DNA from: Chitinophaga skermanii
GTDB taxonomy: Bacteria; Bacteroidota; Bacteroidia; Chitinophagales; Chitinophagaceae
Length of the DNA: 64,000 nt
Reading direction: 5' to 3'
Assembly (NCBI RefSeq): GCF_003259335.1
Contig: NZ_QLLL01000001.1
Coordinates: forward strand, 776,406 to 840,405
Shown one piece after another: positions 53,203 to 62,777 of this stretch. The notes under the pieces were generated by a model, which saw only the letters and a list, made by a program, of their open reading frames with translations, had not been told where the DNA came from and made no database searches. Each line of letters begins with the position of its first letter. The first letter of the stretch is position 1. The position numbers were made by a program, and so were the translations under genes.

Positions 53203-56200
53203 ATGGTTAGCGTTATGATATTTGAAACTGTTACTCTCTTTTTTGCCGGTTTAATGGGTGATCTAGCCGTAGATTTTACGAAGGATCAATTGAAAGAACC
53301 TTTACAACGAAACTTCAAGTTACTGCGCGAAGCTTATAAGGACAGGGAACTACCAGTTAACCACGATATTCAAAAAGCTGTAAGGAAAAGCTTACTATTT
53401 GCTGGGGCTGAAGCTGCACAATGGTGGCGTGCAAATTTCCCTCCCTCGGCAGAAACAGATGTAAACGCTTACTGGAAACAAGAAGCTGTACAACGCACTA
53501 TCGCTGATTTTTTTGAAAACGAATTACATAAGTTTTCCGATCCACATTACATCCCGTTAAATACGATTACAGATAAACCCATCCTGCTAAATTTTACAAA
53601 AGAAAAAAGTCAATGGCTGTCGCAACAACATTCAGATTTTATTAGCCGTTTAGCTGCTATTATCATTGATGAACTAGAAAATTACCTGCAACAGCTACCC
53701 TCTAAACATACCATTCCAACAACCTTTAATGATATACTCGTAAATGGATGGTCAGATAAAAAAAGAAAATGGTCGATTTTCGATGTGATGTGCGATTATT
53801 TTCATGAATTAATCAAAACGGACGAACGTTTAAGGGCCATTATTCAAACAGAGTGGCTAGGTGATATCAAGATAAAACTTGAGCAACTTACGGTCGATTT
53901 ATCGGCATGGGGTAATAAGTTCATTGATACTTATGGCAAATCTCCCCAGTATTTTAAGGATATTTTAACCAAGCTTAACCCGCAACCTTTTTTACTCTTA
54001 AATTTTGACACCAGTTCTTATGCAGAAATTACCTTCCGGTCTAGATATGTACCATTAATTGGGAGAACGGATGAGCTGAATACATTACACGAATTCTGGG
54101 ATAGCCCAGAGCTGTTTGAGTGGTGTATGGTAACCGGTGCTGCTGGGTCGGGTAAAAGTCGCCTAGCACTTGAGTTTTGTTGTGAATTGGATCATATCCA
54201 AACAATTCATGCTGGCTTTGCCAATATCGACCAACTTGCTTCCTTCCAATGGTATAATTGGGAACCGGTTTGCCCTTGTTTAATCGTCATTGATTATACC
54301 GCTTTCGTGCAAGACGAAGTGATTAAAATATTAAAACTGTTGAAAGAACGCAACGAACAAGATACGTTGCCATTTAAGGTTAAATTCATCCTGTTAGAGA
54401 GAAGTTTTTCAGAAAGTTGGTCCGATCAATTTAGAAGAGCTATTAAATTAGGAGATATTCCAAACTTCTACGGTGGAGAAGCTATACAATTGCAGGAGTT
54501 GGATATGGAAAGCATTGATGAAATCTGCAGTTACGTATTGAAGCAAAAAGGTCAAAAGTTCCCCCAGCATTATCTAAGTAAATTGTATTCACAAGACGAA
54601 GATCGACGCAAGCGACCACTCTTTGCTATCATCTTAGCATTGGCTGTTGCAGATAGTAATGACGTTAATGACTGGGATATTGATCATGTATTTGAAGATT
54701 TATTAGATCGTTACTTACAAAAAATTTGGCTTCCTGCAGCTATTGAAGATAAAGAAGTATTGCATAAACATTTGAATTTATTGGCCATTGCTACTATGAC
54801 GGGTGGTTTGAATATGGAAGATTTGGACAAAGTTTTAGATCAAAACCACAAATGGCTACCAAACGATAATTTTGATAAAGATTTATACCGTTTAGCATCT
54901 CCTAGCTCGAACCATGAAATTACTTGTAGCCCACTAGAGCCGGATATTTTGGGCGAATATTTTGTACGTTGGCAATTAAAGCGGAATGGTAAATATCCAC
55001 GCCAAGAAAAAGACCGGGAACGCACTTCCATCGAAATGGCATGGGTACTAAAACCTATAGAATACGGCCGTTTTGTATTTCGGACATTTCAAGACTTTAG
55101 TACAAGCAGAAATATAGATAAGCATCAAACTATTACATCTTTACAAACTTTATTAGAACTACCGATTGAAAGTAGTGATGGCTGGTGGGTAAGATGGTTT
55201 GCCGACATTCTTAATGCTGTGGTTAATATTTTTACTTACGTAGACCATATTTATTTTGAGCACTTCAAAAGTTTTTTTGAAGATAAAATTGAAGAGCTAT
55301 TTTATAAATATGATTTTGAAGAAGTTGATAATGCATTTGCAACCCTATTAAATGTACAAATTGCACATGCTGCATTCACAAATATGGAAGAAGCAGAGGC
55401 GCATTTTGAACGTTTGGCAGCCTTATATAACAAAAAGGATAATCTTGATATAAAATCCATGTACGCCAGGGCTTTAACCAGTATGGGATATGGGTATATA
55501 CTAAGCAAATCGTATGATAATATAAAAAAGTGTTATGCCCAATTGTTATCCATTGAATATGTAACGCCGTTGATGTTGAAAAATAGGCTCAATCTTATTT
55601 CGGCGATGCTGGAATATCATCATGGAGACGCTTTCTCTAAAGAAGAGCTTTATTTAGAAGCATGTAGTATTTATGGAGCCGTGCATGATAATTTTGCGCA
55701 TAATTTGTTTTTACAATGTAAACGATCATATATTAAACATATTCAGCAACGAAAAGACTCCCTGGCGCATTTTTCTGAGATGTTCCAGGAAGGAAATGTA
55801 GACTATCATGATCAAATTTGGGTACTAAAAGCTGAAGCATTTAATGCAATCACCAATTTATTATTAGAAGAAGATCCTTTGCAGGCCTTCCAATACTATG
55901 AAACGTTTGTGAATGTATTGGGTATAATGACTGATTATAAGCGTTATGTTAAGGTAACTATTGAGTTAGTAGAAGTATCTAGTAAAATATGCATTTACTT
56001 GCTAAAGAATAGTGACGATGGATATCAACGATATTTTGATCGTATGATAAGTTGGTGTAAGGACAACCAAAATGCTAAAATGGTTGATAGAATTGGAGAA
56101 GGATTAGTGGGATTGTGGAAAACAGTTCCCCATGAAGAGGTGAAATTAATGTCTAGTATTGAGCAGTTTTGGAATTTAGACGGTACTAAAAATGATGATT

Positions 56201-57300
56201 TTAGAGAACGAATCCTCCAAGTAGGCATTAACTTAATTAAATATTGGATTGAAATTAGTGAGTTAAAGTATATTCTTCATTACAAGAATAGGTTACTTGA
56301 AATAGCCAAACCACTACCCAAGCATGATTATTATTATTGGAAATGTAGGATCAATTTATATGAAGTTTCATTCTATATAGGTATAGATGAGGAGAAAGTA
56401 ATTCAATGCCATCATTTAATTACAGGCATTATGAAGGAGGTTAGTACCAATGATATAAATGATATGGTGCTACTAAGTTGTCATGGTATGATTAATCATT
56501 TCGCAGATGTTAATAAGTGGGAACAAGTTGAACGAACATTTGAAGAACTACGTTCTTGGCATATTTCATCAAATACGAATGCCTTTATTCAACGAGTAAG
56601 CGATATATTCAAATTTATCTTTTATGCCATTATGGATAAAAATGATATGGTGTTATTGAAAGAATGGCATGAGAGAATTATTGGATTGAATGAATTTATT
56701 GTATCACCTAAACTGCAACAAGATTATATAATTCTACTAGGTGGTGTTGTGGAGAAAGTGGTTGAAAAAGAAAATACTACCAACGATATAATGATGGTAT
56801 TTCAATGGTGGAAGTCATTAGTGGATAGTAATTATTTAGATGGTACTTTTGAACTTCAAACACAAGCCATAAGAGCAGTGTTAACAAAATTGTTAACAAA
56901 TTCGGAAGATGCTCCAGCTGCTGAGATTATTGAATATCTTATAGAATTAAGGAAAAAGAGCGATTCAGTAACATTACAAGTTCTACAAGTGAAGGCTGGT
57001 TATTTATATTTCAGATTAGTGTCCGATTTGAATAAAAAAAGAGAGCTCTTTCACGCTTTTGAGAACTATGTTGTTTTACCATTTGGTAGATTTGCTGATC
57101 TTGGTTTGGGATTATTCGTTACAAAAACGGTGTATGTATTGCTCGATCAATGGGATCTAAAAGACCTAAATTATAAAAGCAATATTGAATCATATTTTAT
57201 ACACTGCTTTAATAGACTAAGTGATCTAAAAGGTTTTGAGAATGATAGTGATTACCCAGGTATGCTAAATCTCTACAACAAGCTCATATCATCTCAATAA
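53203..57300 (+). CDS. STAND-like P-loop NTPase with helical-repeat C-terminus, candidate immune protein
   Basis: 1365 residues from ATG at 53203 (a second ATG at 53215 is equally usable). Residues 1-265: unknown effector-like domain, with a hydrophobic start TVTLFFAGLMGDLAVDF. Residues ~283-560: NTPase with LIGRTDELNTLHEFW, Walker A TGAAGSGKSRLALEF (312-319), Walker B CLIVIDYTAF and sensor-like VKFILLERS, the layout of nSTAND ATPases. Residues ~640-1365: long TPR/HEAT-like helical repeats (AFTNMEEAEAHFERLAALYN, MEEAEAHFERLA). STAND proteins with an N-terminal effector, NTPase and repeat sensor act in bacterial phage defence (Avs-type) and eukaryotic immunity. No trans-acting partner gene is adjacent. 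GC is low throughout. Confidence 0.72.
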   Translation: MVSVMIFETVTLFFAGLMGDLAVDFTKDQLKEPLQRNFKLLREAYKDRELPVNHDIQKAVRKSLLFAGAEAAQWWRANFPPSAETDVNAYWKQEAVQRTIADFFENELHKFSDPHYIPLNTITDKPILLNFTKEKSQWLSQQHSDFISRLAAIIIDELENYLQQLPSKHTIPTTFNDILVNGWSDKKRKWSIFDVMCDYFHELIKTDERLRAIIQTEWLGDIKIKLEQLTVDLSAWGNKFIDTYGKSPQYFKDILTKLNPQPFLLLNFDTSSYAEITFRSRYVPLIGRTDELNTLHEFWDSPELFEWCMVTGAAGSGKSRLALEFCCELDHIQTIHAGFANIDQLASFQWYNWEPVCPCLIVIDYTAFVQDEVIKILKLLKERNEQDTLPFKVKFILLERSFSESWSDQFRRAIKLGDIPNFYGGEAIQLQELDMESIDEICSYVLKQKGQKFPQHYLSKLYSQDEDRRKRPLFAIILALAVADSNDVNDWDIDHVFEDLLDRYLQKIWLPAAIEDKEVLHKHLNLLAIATMTGGLNMEDLDKVLDQNHKWLPNDNFDKDLYRLASPSSNHEITCSPLEPDILGEYFVRWQLKRNGKYPRQEKDRERTSIEMAWVLKPIEYGRFVFRTFQDFSTSRNIDKHQTITSLQTLLELPIESSDGWWVRWFADILNAVVNIFTYVDHIYFEHFKSFFEDKIEELFYKYDFEEVDNAFATLLNVQIAHAAFTNMEEAEAHFERLAALYNKKDNLDIKSMYARALTSMGYGYILSKSYDNIKKCYAQLLSIEYVTPLMLKNRLNLISAMLEYHHGDAFSKEELYLEACSIYGAVHDNFAHNLFLQCKRSYIKHIQQRKDSLAHFSEMFQEGNVDYHDQIWVLKAEAFNAITNLLLEEDPLQAFQYYETFVNVLGIMTDYKRYVKVTIELVEVSSKICIYLLKNSDDGYQRYFDRMISWCKDNQNAKMVDRIGEGLVGLWKTVPHEEVKLMSSIEQFWNLDGTKNDDFRERILQVGINLIKYWIEISELKYILHYKNRLLEIAKPLPKHDYYYWKCRINLYEVSFYIGIDEEKVIQCHHLITGIMKEVSTNDINDMVLLSCHGMINHFADVNKWEQVERTFEELRSWHISSNTNAFIQRVSDIFKFIFYAIMDKNDMVLLKEWHERIIGLNEFIVSPKLQQDYIILLGGVVEKVVEKENTTNDIMMVFQWWKSLVDSNYLDGTFELQTQAIRAVLTKLLTNSEDAPAAEIIEYLIELRKKSDSVTLQVLQVKAGYLYFRLVSDLNKKRELFHAFENYVVLPFGRFADLGLGLFVTKTVYVLLDQWDLKDLNYKSNIESYFIHCFNRLSDLKGFENDSDYPGMLNLYNKLISSQ

Positions 57301-57555
57301 GCTAGCACACAAAATTAATGTCAATGGTGCAATGCTTGGCTCAAATGCCACCGCTGCAAACACTTGGAACATCCCGGCAGTACCTACTATTAAATTAACG
57401 GAACTAGCCAAAACGGATTGATACGGCTTTCCCCGGCTTACCGGCATTGTATTAATGATGCTGCTCACCCCTTCTCCCCTTCTTAACAATTTGATAAACA
57501 TCCCCTTCGCATAATCTTGATAAGCTTCCTATACCTTTGACCAGAGTATAGATTT
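57301..57555. other. Intergenic stretch before the ECF sigma gene
   Basis: 255 bp. GC content rises here compared with the island, which suggests the island's right boundary near 57,300. On the minus strand an open frame of 70 codons (57501-57289) is hydrophobic and could be a truncated native gene; I do not call it. A -7-like box TACCTTTG (57532-57539) precedes the sigma gene by 17 bp. Confidence 0.4.
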
Positions 57556-58140
57556 ATGCCTTCTCCGCAATTACACACGCACGATCAATTATGGGCCGAT
57601 ATTCAAGCCGGTAGCGAACATGCTTTTAAGCAGCTGTTCGACTTATTCTGGGATGATATGTATTTATATGCCTACAAGATTATGCGTGATAAAAGTTTGG
57701 CCCAGGATGCTGTGCAGAACCTTTTTATCTATTTATGGGAGAAGCAATCCCAATTACCCCTTGTGCACGATATAAAAGCCTTCTTGTTCACCTCGTTGAA
57801 ACACCGCTTACTTAACCTCATGCGGCAAGAACAAACCTATCAACAGCACATAGCACAATTCCTCGCCATTGTACAAGATATTGATTACTCCACCACGCAA
57901 CAATTACAACTCAAAGAGGCGAATTACGAAATTCTTTCCCGTATCAATGCGTTACCAGGTAAAATGAAAGAAGTATTCTACCTCAACCGTGTAGAGAACA
58001 TTCCCGTTGCCGAAATTGCTGAACTGTACGGCACTTCCCCTCAAACCGTACGCAACCAAGTAAATGCTGCCTTGCAAAAACTAAAGGCGAACTGGTCGTT
58101 GCCAGCTGCTTTGATGGTGATTTTAACCCATCATCATTAA
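57556..58140 (+). CDS. ECF sigma factor (Bacteroidota FecI-like)
   Basis: 194 residues. Region 2: FKQLFDLFWDDMYLYAYKIMRDKSLAQDAVQNLFIYLWEKQ (first part FKQLFDLFWDDMYLYAYK). Region 4: MKEVFYLNRVENIPVAEIAELYGTSPQTVRNQVNAALQKLK (helix-turn-helix AEIAELYGTSPQTVRNQV). It is the ECF group that pairs with FecR and TonB receptors in Bacteroidota and switches on the neighbouring SusC/D genes. A hydrophobic tail (SLPAALMVILTHHH) ends the protein. Confidence 0.92.
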   Translation: MPSPQLHTHDQLWADIQAGSEHAFKQLFDLFWDDMYLYAYKIMRDKSLAQDAVQNLFIYLWEKQSQLPLVHDIKAFLFTSLKHRLLNLMRQEQTYQQHIAQFLAIVQDIDYSTTQQLQLKEANYEILSRINALPGKMKEVFYLNRVENIPVAEIAELYGTSPQTVRNQVNAALQKLKANWSLPAALMVILTHHH

Positions 58141-58361
58141 TTCCTACCAGTATATTATATAATTGAATAGCACGGGTTACTTGTGCCGGTAACTACCCGG
58201 GTTAAAAAAGCCTTTTAATGTAACTACATCCAATACCCATCAGCGTTTTGTTGTGTTAACTATCCCGCGATAAACTATTTTCATGTTACCAAATCATTAA
58301 CTCCAAATTCTCGATAGTTATACCGGTTTGCAATTGTGTCTTACTTATAAAGCACCTTGTT

Positions 58362-59291
58362 TTGGATCAAGCATATTTACAAATATTATTAGAGAAGCAC
58401 AGTAAAAATACCTGTACGCCGGAAGAACAGCAATTGTTATTCGATTGGTTACAAACCATCGAAGCAAAGAATGCCGGTGCTATGGAAGATTTTTTACCGG
58501 GCGAATGGGCGAAGATCAAAGCAGGCACTTGGCAAAAGGTAAAGCCTACCTCGAAGGTGCGCAGTATGTATAAACGTTGGATGGTGGCGGCAGCCACTAT
58601 CGGGGTAGCCGCTGTATCAACCGTGTTGTACCTAAACAAACACCATAGCAAAAGGCTCGTGGTAACCAATACGCAACCGGCTGTACAAATCGTGTACTTG
58701 CCCGATAGTTCTATGGTAGTAGTAGCGCCGGGTGCTGAAATTGCTTACAATGAAGGGTTTGAAGGTAATGAACGGAAGGTGGAGGTGAATAAAGGAACAG
58801 CGCTGTTCGATGTAAAACCCAATTTCAGTAAGCCTTTTATAGTGCAAAACGATGATGTGCAAACACAAGTACTGGGTACAGCTTTTAAAGTAGAGTATAA
58901 TAAAACTTTCAAACTACATAGGGTGAGCGTTTCCAGTGGTAAAGTGCGCGTGGTAGATGCCAACAATAAAGGGTATATCCTTCACCCATCCGAATACATA
59001 ACAATTGATAAAGAAAAGGTTTTAATAGGAAAAGTAGATGTAAAAGATGTGGATGCCTTTAGGAATAACGAGTTGGTACTAAGAGATGCCAACTTACAAA
59101 CCTTGGTACACACCTTACAATTACACTACCATGTAGCAGTAAAAACAAGTAGCGATTTGCGCGCAGGTAATATTACATTCCGCGTGCCGGCCACCATGGG
59201 CCTTCCAGCGCTGTTGGAAGTGATTGAGAAAATCAGTTACCAACCGAAGCTTCACTTCCAATTAAAAGGAGAAGAGCTGTTCATTTATTAA
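58362..59291 (+). CDS. FecR-family anti-sigma factor
   Basis: 309 residues from a TTG at 58362. N-terminal cytoplasmic part with YLQILLEKHSKNTCTPEEQQLLFDWL (split: LLEKHSKNTCTPEEQQLL), a membrane span at about 72-88 (RWMVAAATIGVAAVSTVLYL), then the FecR periplasmic domain VVVAPGAEIAYNEGFEGN, GTALFDVKPNFSKPF, VLGTAFKVEYN and the C-terminal DUF4974-like region (FRNNELVLRDANLQTLV). It should hold the sigma factor until the SusC receptor with its STN domain signals substrate. The sigma gene ends 221 bp upstream; this interval has no gene. Confidence 0.9.
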   Translation: MDQAYLQILLEKHSKNTCTPEEQQLLFDWLQTIEAKNAGAMEDFLPGEWAKIKAGTWQKVKPTSKVRSMYKRWMVAAATIGVAAVSTVLYLNKHHSKRLVVTNTQPAVQIVYLPDSSMVVVAPGAEIAYNEGFEGNERKVEVNKGTALFDVKPNFSKPFIVQNDDVQTQVLGTAFKVEYNKTFKLHRVSVSSGKVRVVDANNKGYILHPSEYITIDKEKVLIGKVDVKDVDAFRNNELVLRDANLQTLVHTLQLHYHVAVKTSSDLRAGNITFRVPATMGLPALLEVIEKISYQPKLHFQLKGEELFIY

Positions 59292-59377
59292 GTATATCAA
59301 GGGTTTGATATAAAGGTACATGCTATAACTACATAGCATAACGGGATTTCTATGTACATACTTTAACAACAAATAAT

Positions 59378-62300
59378 ATGCAACTCACCAAAGTTTTATC
59401 ATCTATCCGCAGCAAGTCTGCCGTGGCTTTATGGATGCTGATGTTGGCTTCTACGGCCACCGCTTCAGCAGTAAGTGCCACCGCGCAAGCTTTGCAAAAA
59501 GTAATGAAGAAATTTGAAACGCCTGTAGGCAATCTATCCACTGCGCTTAAAAAATTAGAACACGACGCACACGTGAATTTCGCGTATGATGAAGCTGTGT
59601 TACAAAAAGTACAAGTGAAAGCACAAGTTTTCCAAAATGCTTCTGTCGCTTCTATCTTACAAGAGTTGCTAGGAAAATCGTCACTCCAATTCCAAGAAAG
59701 ATTCAATACCGTGCTGATCTTCGATGCATCACAACCCGCTAGAAGCCTCAGTGCTATTCAAGAAGAAAAAATTAAGGTAACCGGTACGGTAGCTTATAAA
59801 GATGGCCCACTGGCAGGTGCTACCGTTATGGTAAAAGGCACTACAACAGGTGTAACAACCGATAGCAAGGGTAATTTCTCTATCAATACTACTACATCCC
59901 CTAACCTTACCCTCGTTGTAAGCATGATCGGCTACGGTACTAAAGAAATTACTGTAGGTAACGAACGCACTTTTAATATTACCATGGAAGAAACCACGAT
60001 CGGTTTGAACCAATTGGTAGTGGTAGGGTACGGCTCTCAACGTAAGGCGTTGATCTCTGGCGCTATCGCGGAAGTGCCTTTAGATAAATTAAACAGCCGC
60101 TCTTTAAATAATGTGCAAGATGCTTTGCAAGGTAAAGTACCGGGTGTGATGGTACAAAACCAAGGCGGCGACCCTAACAGTCCTGCTAAAGTATACATCC
60201 GCGGTATCGGTGGTATCAACGGCGAATCGGTGCTGTACGTTGTAGATGGTATGATCTACAAAGGGGGGCCTATTAACCCGAACGATATCGAGTCTATCTC
60301 CGTATTAAAAGACGCTTCTGCGGCTATCTACGGTGCGCAAGCTTCTGGTGGTGTTATTTTAATTACCACGAAGAAAGGGAAAGCCGGTAGCATGAGCATC
60401 AACGTAGATGTGAAAAACGGTTGGCAGTCGGTGGCTAAGAAAATGGATGTATTATCTGCCAAACAATTCGCAGATGTGGAAAACGCTGCTTACGACGCTG
60501 CTGGTATTCCACGTTCAGAGGCTTTTGATGGTACGAAATACCCAGGCGGACAATTAACCTTAACCGATTGGCAAGACGAAATCTTCCGTACGGCGAAGGT
60601 GCAAGATTATAATGTAGAAGTAAAAGGCGGTTCCGATAAATCGCATTACTTCATGAGCTTCGGTTACCGCAAGCAAGATGGTATTATCTTAAATACCTAT
60701 AACGAACGCTACGGTTTCCGTTTGAACAGCGACGTGCAAATGAAGCCATGGTTGAAAATTGGTGAAAATTTATCTTTCACTTTCCAACAAGGTAACGGCG
60801 CCAATACTACTTCTCCTTATTCTGGGGTTATTTACACCGCTTTAGGTTACCCTCGTAACGTAAAACCATACAATGCCGATGGTACATTCGCCGGTATGCC
60901 AATCGATTACGCCGGTTCTTACGGCGATTTGGCAAATCCTGTAGCGTATTTGAAACGTTTGGATAATAGAAATCCATACTTCAATATCTCCGTAAATCCT
61001 TACGCAGAAATCCGTTTCACGAAAGACCTGAAGTTCTTATCGAGCGTGGCAGTTACCAAGGGCATGACCAGCAACAAGGTATTTACAACGGCTGTTCCTG
61101 AGATCGGTAAAATCAATAAGAATAACAATTTGTACCAAATGATGAGTAATCACACGGATATCTTGTCGGAACAAACTTTAACCTATAACCACCTTTTCAA
61201 TGGTGTGCATAACATTACAGCCGTAGCAGGTTACTCGTTCCAAAAGAATGAATCCGAGTATTTGTCGGCCGAAGGAACCAATTTCAACGACGAGCGCTTT
61301 ATCTACCGTTATTTAGGTAACGCTGGGGCATTTACTAAACCGCAAAGCGGCAAAGACAAACGTGCATTGGAATCATACATCGCCCGCGTGAACTACGAAT
61401 ACAAAAGCAAATACTTACTCGGTTTATTAGGCCGTATCGATGGTACTTCTTTAGTACCTTCTCAAAACCGTTACGAGAAATATTACGCGGTGACAGGTGG
61501 TTGGATCTTAACGCAGGAGAACTTCATCCGCGAAAACTTAACCTTCCTAGATTTCGCGAAAATTCGTGGTAGTTATGGCTTGTTGGGTAACTTAGGTTCA
61601 TTGCCTTCTAACGCTTACAATGCTAACTTATCGGCTTCTAATATCTACATGGGTAAAGAAGGTTCTCTGAACCAAGGTTATGCCGAAAACACGATCTCTA
61701 ACCCGAACTTAAAATGGGCACAAGCGAAACAATCGGATGTAGGTATGGACCTGGGTTTCTTGAATAACCGTTTGTCTGTTACAGTTGATTATTTCTCTAA
61801 AAACATCGACCGTATGATTTTAGCGGTTGACTTGCCAAGTACTTCGGGCGTATCGAACCAAATGTACCAGAACGTGGGTGAAGTAAGAGATAGAGGTTGG
61901 GAATTTGGTGTAACATACCGCAGCAACGATAGAAGCGAGTTTAAATGGGATATTGGCGCCAGCGCTTCTACTTTGAAGAATGAGTTGTTGAGCTTGGGTG
62001 ATAGAACTTCTATCAATACCTCTAACATTAACGTACGTAGCTCTTTAACACCAATCCGTATACAAACCGGTCAATCGTTGTATAACTTCTGGGTAGTAGA
62101 ATCTGCCGGTTTATTCCAAACAGAAAAGGAAATTGCTGATTACAAAGCTAGCAACGGTAAACAAATCCAACCGGCTGCTAAACCGGGCGATCGCAAGTTC
62201 GTAGATAGAAACGATGATGGTGTGATCGATGATAACGACAAATACTTTGCCGGTACACCGTTCCCTAAATTAAACTACGGTATTAGCTTCAATGCCAGCT

Positions 62301-62758
62301 ATAAAGGTTTCGATTTGAACGTATTCGCGCAAGGTGTAAGCGGTAACAAATTGTTCAATGCTTTGAAATATACCAACATGAACCCCAGCATCGGTACCAA
62401 CTACAATATGTTAACAGGTATTTTAGATGCATGGACACCTACCCACACGAACACCGATGTTCCGCGCCTCAATTCTAAAGACACAAATGGTAACTACGGT
62501 ACTGTATCAGACTGGTACTTGGAGAACGGTGCTTACTTACGCTTGAAAAACGTAACACTCGGTTATACATTACCTAACAACATCTTGAAACAAGCCGGCT
62601 TAAACACGGTACGTTTCTATGTAACCGGTAGCAACTTGTTCACGATCACGAAATACAAAGGCTTCGATCCAGAAGTAGGTACCGACGAAGTAGGTATCGA
62701 CAAAGCTCGCTACCCTTTAGCACGTACGATCATGGTAGGTTTGAATGTTAACTTCTAA
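59378..62758 (+). CDS. SusC/RagA-type TonB-linked outer-membrane receptor
   Basis: 1126 residues. Signal peptide with VALWMLMLASTATASAVSATAQA. STN/secretin-like domain ~47-115 (LSTALKKLEHDAHVNFAYDE), which contacts FecR for signalling. Carboxypeptidase-regulatory domain (GTVAYKDGPLAGATVMVKGT), then plug (LQGKVPGVMVQNQGGDPNSP, VLKDASAAIYGAQASGGVIL) and a large barrel ending in ARTIMVGLNVNF. The SusC-specific features NPNDIESISVLKD and the SusD gene 20 bp downstream confirm the class. Imports a glycan or other large substrate; substrate unknown. Presence of the STN domain links it to the sigma/FecR pair. Confidence 0.95.
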   Translation: MQLTKVLSSIRSKSAVALWMLMLASTATASAVSATAQALQKVMKKFETPVGNLSTALKKLEHDAHVNFAYDEAVLQKVQVKAQVFQNASVASILQELLGKSSLQFQERFNTVLIFDASQPARSLSAIQEEKIKVTGTVAYKDGPLAGATVMVKGTTTGVTTDSKGNFSINTTTSPNLTLVVSMIGYGTKEITVGNERTFNITMEETTIGLNQLVVVGYGSQRKALISGAIAEVPLDKLNSRSLNNVQDALQGKVPGVMVQNQGGDPNSPAKVYIRGIGGINGESVLYVVDGMIYKGGPINPNDIESISVLKDASAAIYGAQASGGVILITTKKGKAGSMSINVDVKNGWQSVAKKMDVLSAKQFADVENAAYDAAGIPRSEAFDGTKYPGGQLTLTDWQDEIFRTAKVQDYNVEVKGGSDKSHYFMSFGYRKQDGIILNTYNERYGFRLNSDVQMKPWLKIGENLSFTFQQGNGANTTSPYSGVIYTALGYPRNVKPYNADGTFAGMPIDYAGSYGDLANPVAYLKRLDNRNPYFNISVNPYAEIRFTKDLKFLSSVAVTKGMTSNKVFTTAVPEIGKINKNNNLYQMMSNHTDILSEQTLTYNHLFNGVHNITAVAGYSFQKNESEYLSAEGTNFNDERFIYRYLGNAGAFTKPQSGKDKRALESYIARVNYEYKSKYLLGLLGRIDGTSLVPSQNRYEKYYAVTGGWILTQENFIRENLTFLDFAKIRGSYGLLGNLGSLPSNAYNANLSASNIYMGKEGSLNQGYAENTISNPNLKWAQAKQSDVGMDLGFLNNRLSVTVDYFSKNIDRMILAVDLPSTSGVSNQMYQNVGEVRDRGWEFGVTYRSNDRSEFKWDIGASASTLKNELLSLGDRTSINTSNINVRSSLTPIRIQTGQSLYNFWVVESAGLFQTEKEIADYKASNGKQIQPAAKPGDRKFVDRNDDGVIDDNDKYFAGTPFPKLNYGISFNASYKGFDLNVFAQGVSGNKLFNALKYTNMNPSIGTNYNMLTGILDAWTPTHTNTDVPRLNSKDTNGNYGTVSDWYLENGAYLRLKNVTLGYTLPNNILKQAGLNTVRFYVTGSNLFTITKYKGFDPEVGTDEVGIDKARYPLARTIMVGLNVNF

Positions 62759-62777
62759 TCGATTAAAAACTAATTCA

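Noticed and set aside
57289-57501. Hydrophobic 70-codon minus-strand frame behind the STAND gene
   Set aside because: It could be a truncated native gene but has no recognisable family and overlaps the end of the STAND gene.
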